Shown here in pieces: positions 1 to 6,904 of a stretch of DNA of 13,303 bases; position 1 is the first letter of the stretch; the number at the start of each line of letters is the position of its first letter. The DNA is from Actinomycetota bacterium (lineage in GTDB: Bacteria; Actinomycetota; Coriobacteriia; Anaerosomatales; D1FN1-002). Position numbers and translations under genes: made by a program. The stretch lies in the NCBI GenBank assembly GCA_005774595.1, contig VAUM01000021.1:1-13303 (forward strand), read 5' to 3'. The notes below the pieces were generated by a model. That model saw only the letters and a program-made list of their open reading frames with translations, did not search any database and had not been told where the DNA came from.

Positions 1-2118
1 GTCGTCGACACGGCGCTCGACATGCCGAACGACACCCAGCCGACCGCCCGGGTGGTCGGCATCCCGCTGTCCCGGCCCGCCGAGGTGAACCTCGTCACGC
101 TCCAGGCCGGCAGGATGCCCGAGCCCGGCACGCGGGGCGAGGCCGTGCTCAACCTGAAGTTCGCCGGCGAGACCGGGGTCGGCGTCGGCGACACGCTCAC
201 CCTGCGCACCGGCGGCCAAAAGACCGCCATCAAGGTGGTCGGGATCGGCTCCACCCCGGAGTACTTCTATCCCTTGCGCGCCGCCGGCGAGATCCCGACG
301 CCGGGCGACTTCGCGGTGTTCTTCATGGATCAGGAGCTGGTCGGCGGGATGTTCGGCCGCGTGGGGGCCGCCAACGACGTCGCGGTGCTCCTCGAGCCGG
401 GAGCCGACGTCGACGACGCCATCGACGAGGTCGAGCGCATCCTCGACCCGTATTTCGTCATCGACTCGGTGAAGCGCGCCGACCAGCCATCGAACTTCGG
501 CCTGACCTCCGAGCTCGAGCAGAACCGCATCATGGCCGACTTCCTGCCCCCACTCGTGCTGCTCATCTCGTCGCTGTCGCTCTTCATCGCGCTGTCGCGG
601 CTCGTCCAGTCCCAGCGCGGCGAGATCGGGCTCATGAAGGCGCTCGGCTACACCGACGCCCAGGTCCTCGGCCACTACCTGATGTTCTCGGTGCTCATCG
701 CGCTGATGGGCTCGATGCTCGGCATCGCACTCGGGCAGTGGGCGGCAGGCGGCGAGGTCCAGCTGTACGTCGACATGCTCGGCGTCCCGTTCATGTCGGT
801 CCACGTCTACCCGAAGGTCATGCTCAACGCCGTGCTGATGAGCACCGCGGCGTGCGTCGCGGCCGGGTTCGTGCCCGCATGGGCCGCCGTGCGCATACCG
901 CCCGCCAAGGCGATGCACTCGGATCCCAATCTCGCGGTGAAGGGAGGCGGCCGCATCCCGCTCGTGGAGCGCCTGTTCGGCTGGGCGATGCCGCGGTCGT
1001 TCACCTTCCGCATCCCTCTGCGAAACCTGTTCCGGGCCCGCAGGCGCACGCTCTACACCATCGTCGGCATCGCGTTCTCCATGGTGCTCACCGTCGCCAC
1101 CTGGTCGATGTTCGACGCGTTCGACTTCCTCATCGACCGGGTGTTCACGCAGACGGAGCGCTGGGACGTGCTGGCCGCCTTCGAGGACCGCTTCGGCACC
1201 GAGCGCGTCAACGAGGTGGAGGCCTGGAAGGGCGTCCGCGGCGTCGAGCCGGCGCTGCTCGTGCCCGCCGAGATGCGCGCGAACGGCGAGACCAGCGACG
1301 GGATGATCACCGCAATGACGCCGTCGGCCGGCTTCCACGGCTTCGACGTGACCGCAGGCGGCGATGCCGCCGACGCCCTGCGGGCCGGGCGGCTCGTGAT
1401 GGCCGAGTCCGTGGCGCGCAAGTTGGGGGTCGGGGTCGGCGACACGGTGCGCGTCGAGACGCCGTACACGGACAAGGTGGCTTCGTACGAGGTCGGCGCG
1501 CTGTCCGACGAGTCACTCGGCGGGCCGGTCTTCGCGAGCGCGGACGTGGGCCGCGAGCTGATGGGGACCGGGAAGTACACCTACAACGTGATCTACCTGT
1601 ACGTCGACCCGCAGCGCGCCGACGAGATCCGGCGCGACCTGTACGACCTGCCGGGCGCGACCCAGGTGCAGGTCAAGGCCGACTTCGTCGAGACGATGAA
1701 CTACTACCTCGAGTTCACCTACACGTTCGGCGGCATCATGCTCGCATTCGGCTTCGCGATGGCCGCGGCGGTCATCTACAACACGTTCACCGCGAACATC
1801 CACGAGCGCACGCGCGAGATCGCGACCATGCGCACGATCGGCGAGGACAACGGGCGGCTCGCCGCGATGGTGACCATCGAGAACGTCTTCCTCGCGCTGG
1901 CCGCCGTGCCGCTGGGCGTCTGGCTCGGCGTCGAGGCCTCGAAGGCGATGTTCTCCTCGTTCTCGACCGAGGCGTACTCGTTCAAGGTCGTCATCTACCC
2001 GACGAGCGTCGCTTGGATCACCGGCGCCAACCTCGTCGTACTGCTGCTCTCGGAGATCCCGCCGGTGCGCCGCATCTTCCGCCTGGACCTGGCCGAGGCG
2101 ACGAAGGTGATGGAGTAG
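1..2118 (+). CDS. FtsX/MacB-type ABC transporter permease, 5' partial
   Basis: The frame is open from the first base, so the gene starts upstream and an ATG at 22 is probably internal. Numbering from that Met, residues 1-165 look like an extracytoplasmic MacB-PCD-like domain. An FtsX domain follows (membrane segments near 173-193, 220-240 and 265-290), with the cytoplasmic coupling stretch QSQRGEIGLMKALG between the first two. A further membrane segment (about 345-362), a second extracytoplasmic domain (about 370-565) and a second FtsX domain (about 570-690, with ERTREIATMRTIG) complete it. This duplicated FtsX layout is typical of large permeases that work with a LolD/MacB-like ATPase to move lipids, lipoproteins or peptides, or to drive extracytoplasmic mechanics. 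The first membrane helix and the ATPase must lie outside the window. The substrate cannot be told. The gene ends in TAG. Confidence 0.9.
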   Translation, partial: VVDTALDMPNDTQPTARVVGIPLSRPAEVNLVTLQAGRMPEPGTRGEAVLNLKFAGETGVGVGDTLTLRTGGQKTAIKVVGIGSTPEYFYPLRAAGEIPTPGDFAVFFMDQELVGGMFGRVGAANDVAVLLEPGADVDDAIDEVERILDPYFVIDSVKRADQPSNFGLTSELEQNRIMADFLPPLVLLISSLSLFIALSRLVQSQRGEIGLMKALGYTDAQVLGHYLMFSVLIALMGSMLGIALGQWAAGGEVQLYVDMLGVPFMSVHVYPKVMLNAVLMSTAACVAAGFVPAWAAVRIPPAKAMHSDPNLAVKGGGRIPLVERLFGWAMPRSFTFRIPLRNLFRARRRTLYTIVGIAFSMVLTVATWSMFDAFDFLIDRVFTQTERWDVLAAFEDRFGTERVNEVEAWKGVRGVEPALLVPAEMRANGETSDGMITAMTPSAGFHGFDVTAGGDAADALRAGRLVMAESVARKLGVGVGDTVRVETPYTDKVASYEVGALSDESLGGPVFASADVGRELMGTGKYTYNVIYLYVDPQRADEIRRDLYDLPGATQVQVKADFVETMNYYLEFTYTFGGIMLAFGFAMAAAVIYNTFTANIHERTREIATMRTIGEDNGRLAAMVTIENVFLALAAVPLGVWLGVEASKAMFSSFSTEAYSFKVVIYPTSVAWITGANLVVLLLSEIPPVRRIFRLDLAEATKVME

Positions 2119-2151
2119 CGGGCCGAGGCGCTACGCGGCGTGCTCCCGGCG

Positions 2152-2170
2152 GTGCGCCCTGCGGGCGCGC
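2152..2170. repeat. GC-rich hairpin after the permease gene
   Basis: GCGCCC (2154-2159) and GGGCGC (2163-2168) form a perfect stem around a TGC loop, extended by a G-T and a G-C pair. It lies between two convergent genes, 33 bases after the permease stop. It could slow or end transcription, but no T-run follows on either strand, so it does not meet the definition of an intrinsic terminator. Confidence 0.3.
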
Positions 2171-2199
2171 GACGGACGGGCGGCAGGCGCGACGGACGG
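2167..2199. repeat. 13-bp direct repeat, 20-bp period
   Basis: GCGCGACGGACGG occurs at 2167-2179 and again at 2187-2199 in the short convergent intergenic region. It is exact over 13 bases and diverges on both sides. It may be a small tandem duplication in GC-rich spacer DNA; no function is apparent. Confidence 0.5.
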
Positions 2200-2207
2200 C
2201 GGGTGGG

Positions 2208-2912
2208 TCAGCCCACGCGGTGGACGACGATGCCGAGCAGCGCCCGGCTGCGCCCGACCGGCCCGACCGCCTCGTCACCCGAGTCGAGCTCGGCGAACTC
2301 GCGCGGCTGGCCGAGGAGCAGCTCGACCCAGCACGGCCGCGGGTCGTCGCCGGCCGGCTTGCCGACCGACCCGGCCGACACGAAGTGCACACCGGGCGCG
2401 GGCGAGCGGTGGTACGGCACGTGCACGTGGCCGACGCACACCGCGTCCGCGTTCGCGTCGCGTGCGAGGCGCGCCAGCACCGAGTCCGGCCGATCCGGCA
2501 GCAGGTACTCGTTGACCTTGCGCGGACTGCCGTGCACGAGCAGGACGCGCGCTCCGGCGTGCTCGAGCCGGATCTCCCACGGCAGGGCGGCGAGCCACGC
2601 GCGCTCGTCGGCCGCCAGCACCGCGACCGTGCGCGCGTACGACTCCGCCCCCGCAGTGCGCTGCTCATCGGTGGTGTAGTGGCAGCCGCACGAGCCGCGC
2701 TCGTTGCCGACGCCGTCGTCGTAGTTGCCCTGCACCGTCGGGATGCCGGTCTCGCGCATCCGCGCGATCACGCCCGAGGGATCCGGGCCGTATCCGACCA
2801 GGTCGCCGAGGCAGTACCGCTCGGCGATCTTCAGGCGGGCGATGTCCGCGAGAGCGGCGTCGAGCGCCGGCAGGTCCGCATGGATGTCCGAGATGAGAGC
2901 GATGCGCCGCAT
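2208..2912 (-). CDS. Calcineurin-like metallophosphoesterase (YfcE/MJ0936 type)
   Basis: The protein is about 234 aa and carries the full metallophosphoesterase signature: an N-terminal SDIHAD, then GDLVGYGPDP, GNYDD, VHGSP and a GHVHVP version of the GHxH motif. Together these residues bind two metal ions for phosphomonoester or phosphodiester hydrolysis in the cytoplasm. A GSCGCHY segment follows GNYDD; as I recall, CxC in this loop is common in this subgroup. I chose the Met at 2912 because it gives MRRIALISDIHAD, a normal N-terminus. An ATG three codons upstream (2921) is equally possible, and neither has a clear Shine-Dalgarno. The gene is divergent from the response regulator and convergent with the permease. 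The substrate is unknown. Confidence 0.9.
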   Translation of the reverse strand: MRRIALISDIHADLPALDAALADIARLKIAERYCLGDLVGYGPDPSGVIARMRETGIPTVQGNYDDGVGNERGSCGCHYTTDEQRTAGAESYARTVAVLAADERAWLAALPWEIRLEHAGARVLLVHGSPRKVNEYLLPDRPDSVLARLARDANADAVCVGHVHVPYHRSPAPGVHFVSAGSVGKPAGDDPRPCWVELLLGQPREFAELDSGDEAVGPVGRSRALLGIVVHRVG

Positions 2913-2978
2913 GCACCGCATGGTGACACGAGGCGACGGGCTGCGCTAATGCGCCTAGGAGTTGCGGCCGATACTGAC

Positions 2979-3006
2979 AGTACGCCCGGGTCCGGGGGGA
3001 CGTACT
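2979..3006. promoter_or_regulatory. Bulged inverted repeat upstream of the response regulator
   Basis: AGTACG (2979-2984) and CGTACT (3001-3006) are perfect inverted copies. Inside them CCCG (2985-2988) pairs with CGGG (2993-2996) around a GGTC loop, leaving four bases bulged. It starts 60 bases before the regulator's ATG in the 5' region shared with the divergent phosphoesterase. It could be an operator or a leader hairpin. I found no convincing promoter hexamers beside it. Confidence 0.35.
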
Positions 3007-3038
3007 ACCCACGCACTCACTTCGACTGGGGGGTCGAG

Positions 3039-3815
3039 ATGGCTGCAGCGAGCAAGCGCGTCCAGGTCCTCGTCGTCGACGACGCGCCCGCCATGCGCGC
3101 GATCGCGGCCTTCACGCTGGAGGGCATGGGCGCCTACGAGGTCGAGGCGGTCGACTGCGCCGAGGCGGCACTCGACGCGCTCGGCGCGCACCCGTTCGAC
3201 GCGATGATCACCGACTTCGGCATGGAGCGCGTCAACGGCATCCAGCTCGTCGAGGCGGTGCGCGCCATGCCGGCCTTCGAGCACCTGCCGATCGTCATGA
3301 TGGCGTTCGAGGACGACCCCCGCATCCGTGAGGCGGCCACGATGGCCGGCGTCGACGCGTTCGTCGCCAAGCCGCTCGACCCGGACGACATCCGCGAGAC
3401 GCTCCAGCGCCTCCTCCCCGAACCGGAAGGCGCCCAGCCGACCGCGAGCGGCTACATGCTGCTCGGCGTCCAGTCCGTGCTCGACAGCATGCCGCACCCC
3501 GCGATGCTGATGGACGAGGACCACCAGGTCATGCTCGGCAACCGGGCCTTCTTCCAGGCCACCGGCGCGCGCTTCCACGACTGCGGCCTGCGCTGCGCCT
3601 CGGTCATGCACGCCGACGGCGAGCCGCCGGAGGACTGCCCGTTGACCGAGGCGGTGCGCACCGGCAACCGCGTCGAGCGCCTCGTGGCCGAGAGCGTCGC
3701 CGGCCCCGTCGAGGTGTGCGTCTACCCGACCGACGTCACCGACGGCGAGGGCAAGCGCCTCTACCTGCACCTGGCGCGCCCGGCGACCAGCGGCGTGGTC
3801 GGCGGCGGCCACTGA
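3039..3815 (+). CDS. Response regulator receiver protein with C-terminal Cys-rich PAS-like domain
   Basis: The protein is 258 aa. Residues 8-126 form a CheY-like receiver with the acidic pair D14/D15, phosphoacceptor D59 (ITDFGM) and the conserved K111-P. The usual Ser/Thr switch after the fourth strand is not present: the sequence reads PIVMMAFED, with Ala89 where PIVM(L/M)TA is expected. Residues 140-250 resemble a PAS domain (SVLDSMPHPAMLMDEDHQV) with a cluster C182, C186, H191 and C200-P-L, similar to the C...H...CPL loop of PAS domains thought to hold metal or sense redox state. There is no DNA-binding, kinase or GGDEF output, so it may act by protein contact. A six-G run (3028-3033) sits five bases before the ATG. 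The open frame runs far upstream, but only because it shadows the permease. Confidence 0.88.
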   Translation: MAAASKRVQVLVVDDAPAMRAIAAFTLEGMGAYEVEAVDCAEAALDALGAHPFDAMITDFGMERVNGIQLVEAVRAMPAFEHLPIVMMAFEDDPRIREAATMAGVDAFVAKPLDPDDIRETLQRLLPEPEGAQPTASGYMLLGVQSVLDSMPHPAMLMDEDHQVMLGNRAFFQATGARFHDCGLRCASVMHADGEPPEDCPLTEAVRTGNRVERLVAESVAGPVEVCVYPTDVTDGEGKRLYLHLARPATSGVVGGGH

Positions 3816-3831
3816 GGCGCGACCGCGGGCG

Positions 3832-4080
3832 TTACCCGAGGCCCTTCGCGATCGTCCCGAGGATCCCGCGCGCGACCTGACGGCCGAACTGGCTGCCCAC
3901 CGCGCGCACCGCGGCCTTGCCGAACGCCTCGATGAGGTCGTCCTTGCGCCCGCTGCTGCGGAACGGCCCGCCCGAACTGCCGCGCTCGCCGCCGCCATCC
4001 GGCGCGTCGTCGCGGTACGAGACGTCACCCTCCTTGAACGGCCCTCGCGGGCGGGACGGCGCCGCGGGATTCGGTGCCCT
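3832..4080 (-). pseudogene. C-terminal remnant of a DUF853 (HerA-like) helicase
   Basis: The last 40 or so residues (GRKDDLIEAFGKAAVRAVG followed by SQFGRQVARGILGTIAKGLG, then TAA) match the conserved C-terminal tail of DUF853/YjgR-like HerA-type ATPases. A linker rich in Gly, Ser and Asp precedes it. No Walker A, Walker B or other ATPase core is present. Upstream of about 4080 the frame runs on only as low-quality sequence opposite a different gene on the plus strand. A full DUF853 protein is roughly 500 aa, so most of the gene is missing. The simplest reading is that the neighbouring island replaced or displaced the 5' part. The breakpoint is approximate. Confidence 0.6.
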
Positions 4081-4129
4081 GATCAGTTGGCACTTCGCTT
4101 CGCGACTACGGGCGGACTTCAAGACCGAG

Positions 4130-4411
4130 ATGGCCAAAGCATCCACACCGATCCTCCTCGGCTGCGGAGCGTCGTCCGTGTTGGGCTGCGCGGTGCTCGC
4201 GACGACTGGGAGTGCGTTGAGCAGCGCATACGCCGCAATGGCCGCAGTCGCACTGGGCGTCGCGGCCGCCATTGTTGGTGGGGTCGACCCACAGCATCGG
4301 CTCGTAGGGCTGTTGTTCGTGGTGCCCGCGACAACCCCGATGCTCACCGTTGTGGCGACGGGAGCACCCATCTTGGCGGCCCAGCTGTCGGCGCCGTGGC
4401 TGTTCTCGTAG
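4130..4411 (+). CDS. Small hypothetical membrane protein
   Basis: This 93-aa ORF begins MAKASTPILLGCGASSVLG and has three hydrophobic stretches at about residues 8-26, 33-53 and 58-85, with only a short polar PQHR turn between the second and third. It reads as a small integral membrane protein of unknown family. The ATG lies inside a longer open frame that runs back over the DUF853 remnant, and no strong Shine-Dalgarno precedes it. Its codons are less GC-biased than those of the flanking genes (GTT, ATT, TTG and ACA occur), which fits an acquired segment. It ends 53 bases from the convergent AbiEii-like toxin gene. It could be a defence accessory or noise; I recognise no homolog. Confidence 0.45.
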   Translation: MAKASTPILLGCGASSVLGCAVLATTGSALSSAYAAMAAVALGVAAAIVGGVDPQHRLVGLLFVVPATTPMLTVVATGAPILAAQLSAPWLFS

Positions 4412-4464
4412 GCGACGGGTCGCCGATCACCGACATGGGGCTAGCGCAAGCTGCAGGCTGGGGC

Positions 4465-5328
4465 TCACAGTGTCACGCCATCGGTCACGCCTCGGACGAA
4501 CGCACTCCAGACCGCGACAGCCTCGTTGCACGCAGTCGCGATCTCATCCGGCGCGCCGTAGGGACGCGCGAGCGACGCGTAGTCGACTGGCCCGACGCGC
4601 CCCGCGTCGGCGAAGTCACGCGTGATGCGCGCGAGAGCGCTCGTGACGAATGCATCCCCAGCGACCGGGCTCGCGAGGAATGCCATGGCCGCGCCCGAAG
4701 GACCGCCGTCCCACCAGCGGAGCACGTAGATGAGGTCATACGCGTCCTTGGCCTTCCTCCGGTCGAGGTACGCGTCCGCCTTCATCGCCACGAACGGTGC
4801 GAGGTTGGCGACGTTGAACACCACCTTGCTCGCCGCTCCATCGAGCATCACGAACTCGCGCTCGATCTTCAGCCTGTCGGCGAACGCGAGTTCCGCGCCC
4901 AGCACGTTGAGGAGACCGACGCCGCCCGTGCCCGCAGGCGGCTTCACTTTGGGGCTGATGATCCGACCCCCAGGAACTGACGCGTCCTCGCCAAGCAGTT
5001 CGAGCACCACCGGCTCCCCATCGACAGCGACTTGCCATCTCCACGACGAGTCGCCGACGCGGTCGAAGCCGATCCGCTTGAGGTTCCCCTCAAGCGTCCG
5101 ATACGCGCCATCAGAGGCACTCACCGCGACGCTCAGTGCGACATCGACATCGGTCGACCCGACGTGAGGCGGCTGGTGATAGCCCGAACTCGGAACGATG
5201 TAGCGTGGCGCCAGGCCGCCGACAAGGCAGAGACGATCCACCCACGGTGCACCGACACTCCTGAACAGCGTGCCAAGCACCCTCTCGCAGCGCTCAGTCG
5301 AAGCCTGGGTGTACTGGTCCGCGTCCAT
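4465..5328 (-). CDS. AbiEii-like nucleotidyltransferase toxin
   Basis: The 287-aa protein has the nucleotidyltransferase layout of the AbiEii/AbiGii family: LVGGLA (G37-G38), then STDVDVAL with metal-binding D60 and D62, a strand with VVLELLGE around E110, and the late motif MKADAYLDRRKAKDAYDL (K183, K194, D195, D198). Family members transfer nucleotides to tRNA or other acceptors and stop growth. In AbiE systems this is the abortive-infection effector, neutralised by the upstream antitoxin. Its ATG overlaps the antitoxin stop by one base (TGATG), so the two are translationally coupled. It sits in the island between about 4080 and 6412. Confidence 0.85.
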   Translation of the reverse strand: MDADQYTQASTERCERVLGTLFRSVGAPWVDRLCLVGGLAPRYIVPSSGYHQPPHVGSTDVDVALSVAVSASDGAYRTLEGNLKRIGFDRVGDSSWRWQVAVDGEPVVLELLGEDASVPGGRIISPKVKPPAGTGGVGLLNVLGAELAFADRLKIEREFVMLDGAASKVVFNVANLAPFVAMKADAYLDRRKAKDAYDLIYVLRWWDGGPSGAAMAFLASPVAGDAFVTSALARITRDFADAGRVGPVDYASLARPYGAPDEIATACNEAVAVWSAFVRGVTDGVTL

Positions 5329-6338
5329 CAGAACCCGATCACTCTCTCGCGGAGGTACTCGGCTTGCTCCTCGCCCCGAGTCGGGTCACACAGAAGGTCC
5401 GCGTACACCCTGAACTTCGAGGCGAGCCGCACATGATGATCTCGATTGGCGGAAGCAAGAACACCCCCGGGACCGCGCAGGAAGGTGACGTTCGCCCCCT
5501 GCTCGACCGGAGCCGCGGCGGCACTCGCGAGAACATGGCCGATCGTGTGTGCGCTCGTGATCCAGACCTCGTATCTCGCAACAGCCGTCACATGCGGGGC
5601 CATGAGCGCGGCCGCGCACGCACCCGTGAACGCGAAGATGATGTTGCCCCCCTTCAGGCCGTCATCCATCGCTGCCAGCGTCCTGGGGGGGCCGTCATCG
5701 AGGACGAACGCCCTCGCCATCACCCTGCGGTCGTTCGCGGCGTCGCCGGCATAGCGATCAAGCAGCGCCCCGGGATCGAGCACTCTGCGGCGAGTGGCCG
5801 GACCGCGCCCCACGCGTTCAACGAGGCCCTCCGCCTCAAGCCCCACGAGCACGCCGTGCGCGGTCGCAGGGGCGACGTGCATCGCATCGGCGATCTCCGT
5901 CACCCGCCACACGCGCTCGGGATCCTCCAGCAGCGCGACCGCGACCGCGCCCGCCGCGCCAGCGAGCACGACGTTGCCCTCCCGTGCGATTGAGACGGGT
6001 TCCTCGCCCCGCTCCAAGTGAACGGCGAGCTTGGGCTGTTCGAGAGTGACGTGGAGGTAGCGGTCGTCCATGTAGCCAACGCCGGCATCCCTGACCGCTT
6101 CGAGCCCGGCGGGGGTGAAGTGACTCGCCGCTACGACGGTGCCTGCAATGGTCTTCGCTTGGTCGACGGCCTGTCGCACCCGATCGGGTCGGCCGGTTCC
6201 AGCGTCAATGATCCGGATGCTCCAATACGCGCTCTCGGAACCCACTCGGACTTCGGGTCCCTCAGCCCAGAACGGTGCCAGCGTGGTCTCGTTCAGTCGT
6301 CTGGCGAGTTCGCCCGCGATGTCCTCGTTGCGTCTCAT
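5328..6338 (-). CDS. AbiEi-like antitoxin / winged-helix transcriptional regulator
   Basis: The protein is 336 aa. Residues 28-105 form a compact alpha/beta domain with the pattern VVAASHFTPAGLEAVRDAG then VGYMDDRYLHV, as in type IV AbiEi-family antitoxins. Residues 128-192 are a winged helix (WRVTEIADAMHVAPATAHG, then a basic wing GPATRRRVLDP). Residues 205-336 are the C-terminal antitoxin domain, ending in the family-typical YLRERVIGF. Such proteins repress their own operon and neutralise the AbiEii toxin. I chose ATG 6338 because GGAG lies five bases upstream; ATG 6356 would overlap the operator and lacks a Shine-Dalgarno. The frame extends to 6512, but that part runs antisense to the DinB gene. 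The pairing with the toxin is firm; the exact subfamily is less so. Confidence 0.85.
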   Translation of the reverse strand: MRRNEDIAGELARRLNETTLAPFWAEGPEVRVGSESAYWSIRIIDAGTGRPDRVRQAVDQAKTIAGTVVAASHFTPAGLEAVRDAGVGYMDDRYLHVTLEQPKLAVHLERGEEPVSIAREGNVVLAGAAGAVAVALLEDPERVWRVTEIADAMHVAPATAHGVLVGLEAEGLVERVGRGPATRRRVLDPGALLDRYAGDAANDRRVMARAFVLDDGPPRTLAAMDDGLKGGNIIFAFTGACAAALMAPHVTAVARYEVWITSAHTIGHVLASAAAAPVEQGANVTFLRGPGGVLASANRDHHVRLASKFRVYADLLCDPTRGEEQAEYLRERVIGF

Positions 6339-6354
6339 TTTCGCTCCAATAGTC

Positions 6355-6376
6355 ATATTCGGTGTGCGCCGAATAT
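6355..6376 (-). promoter_or_regulatory. Perfect inverted repeat, probable AbiEi operator
   Basis: ATATTCGG (6355-6362) and CCGAATAT (6369-6376) are perfect inverted copies around a six-base spacer. The site ends 17 bases upstream of the antitoxin ATG at 6338 and overlaps the predicted -10 box. AbiEi-family proteins are known to bind inverted repeats in their own promoters, so negative autoregulation is the natural reading. That this protein binds here is inference. Confidence 0.7.
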
Positions 6377-6400
6377 ACTCCCTTGAGCGAATCTCGACAA
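6372..6400 (-). promoter_or_regulatory. Sigma70-like promoter of the AbiE operon
   Basis: On the minus strand TTGTCG (6400-6395) is followed after exactly 17 bases by TATATT (6377-6372), matching the housekeeping consensus at 4/6 and 5/6 positions. Transcription would start near 6364, about 25 bases before the ATG at 6338. The -35 box lies 13 bases past the stop of the upstream dinB-like gene, so some read-through from that operon is also possible. Confidence 0.65.
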
Positions 6401-6412
6401 GCTGGGACGCGT

Positions 6413-6904
6413 CTACCCCGCCGCCGCGGCCTCCAGCAGGGCATGGTGCATGGGGTAGTGCTCGAAGCAGTCCACGCCGATGACCTCGGCGAGCGTGCGG
6501 TCCTGCAGCCACGCCGGGTCGATCGCGGCGGTCACGCCCACCGGCCCCGCCAGCTCCTCGTCCGTGAGCACGGACACCTCGCGCGTGAGTTCCGAGAAGG
6601 TCGCGTCCGCGCGCGCGATCGTCTCGGCGGCGGGCAACGAATCGGCGGTCGCCCAGACCTGCTCGTTGAAGAGCTCCCAGCTCTCGCGGTCGCGCACGAA
6701 CTCCGTGCCCTCGCCCGCGCGCGCAGCGCGCAGCCGGCGCACAACGAGGTCGTCGTAGGCGGCGATGTGCGCCACGATCGCGCGCGGCGAGTGCGCGTGT
6801 CCCGCCGGCGCCGACTCGAGCCGGCCCTCCGGGATCGCATGCAGCCGCTCGTTGAGCGCCCCGCGCGCCTCCCCGAGCGCCGCGAGCACCTCGTCACGTG
6901 TCAT
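6413..6904 (-). CDS. DinB-like four-helix protein (ClbS/DfsB-related)
   Basis: The protein is 163 aa and mainly helical. It starts MTRDEVLAALGEARGALNER and carries the DinB-superfamily metal-site pattern: a His in VAHIAAYDD and the pair HYPMH in the last helix. Related proteins include thiol-dependent S-transferases and the ClbS/DfsB group; the substrate here is unknown. GGAGGGGG lies seven bases before the ATG. That start overlaps the extended MsrB frame by four bases (ATGA, 6904-6901), so its translation is probably coupled to MsrB read-through. The longer frame running to 7177 is a shadow of MsrB. Position suggests a link with oxidative or thiol stress, by context only. Confidence 0.82.
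   Translation of the reverse strand: MTRDEVLAALGEARGALNERLHAIPEGRLESAPAGHAHSPRAIVAHIAAYDDLVVRRLRAARAGEGTEFVRDRESWELFNEQVWATADSLPAAETIARADATFSELTREVSVLTDEELAGPVGVTAAIDPAWLQDRTLAEVIGVDCFEHYPMHHALLEAAAAG

Noticed and set aside
2152..2170. Intrinsic terminator after the permease gene
   Set aside because: The hairpin is convincing, but there is no T-run on either strand. It is recorded only as a repeat.
738..3038. Long plus-strand open frame upstream of the response regulator start
   Set aside because: It overlaps the permease in another frame and the phosphoesterase on the other strand. It is rich in Arg, Ala, Gly and His with no family features. Only the part from 3039 is a real protein.
4412..4980. 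Plus-strand open frame across the toxin gene
   Set aside because: Antisense shadow of the AbiEii-like gene, with Arg-rich composition and no motif.
6339..6512. N-terminal extension of the antitoxin frame
   Set aside because: It lies antisense to the dinB-like gene and crosses the promoter and operator. The start at 6338 has a good Shine-Dalgarno.
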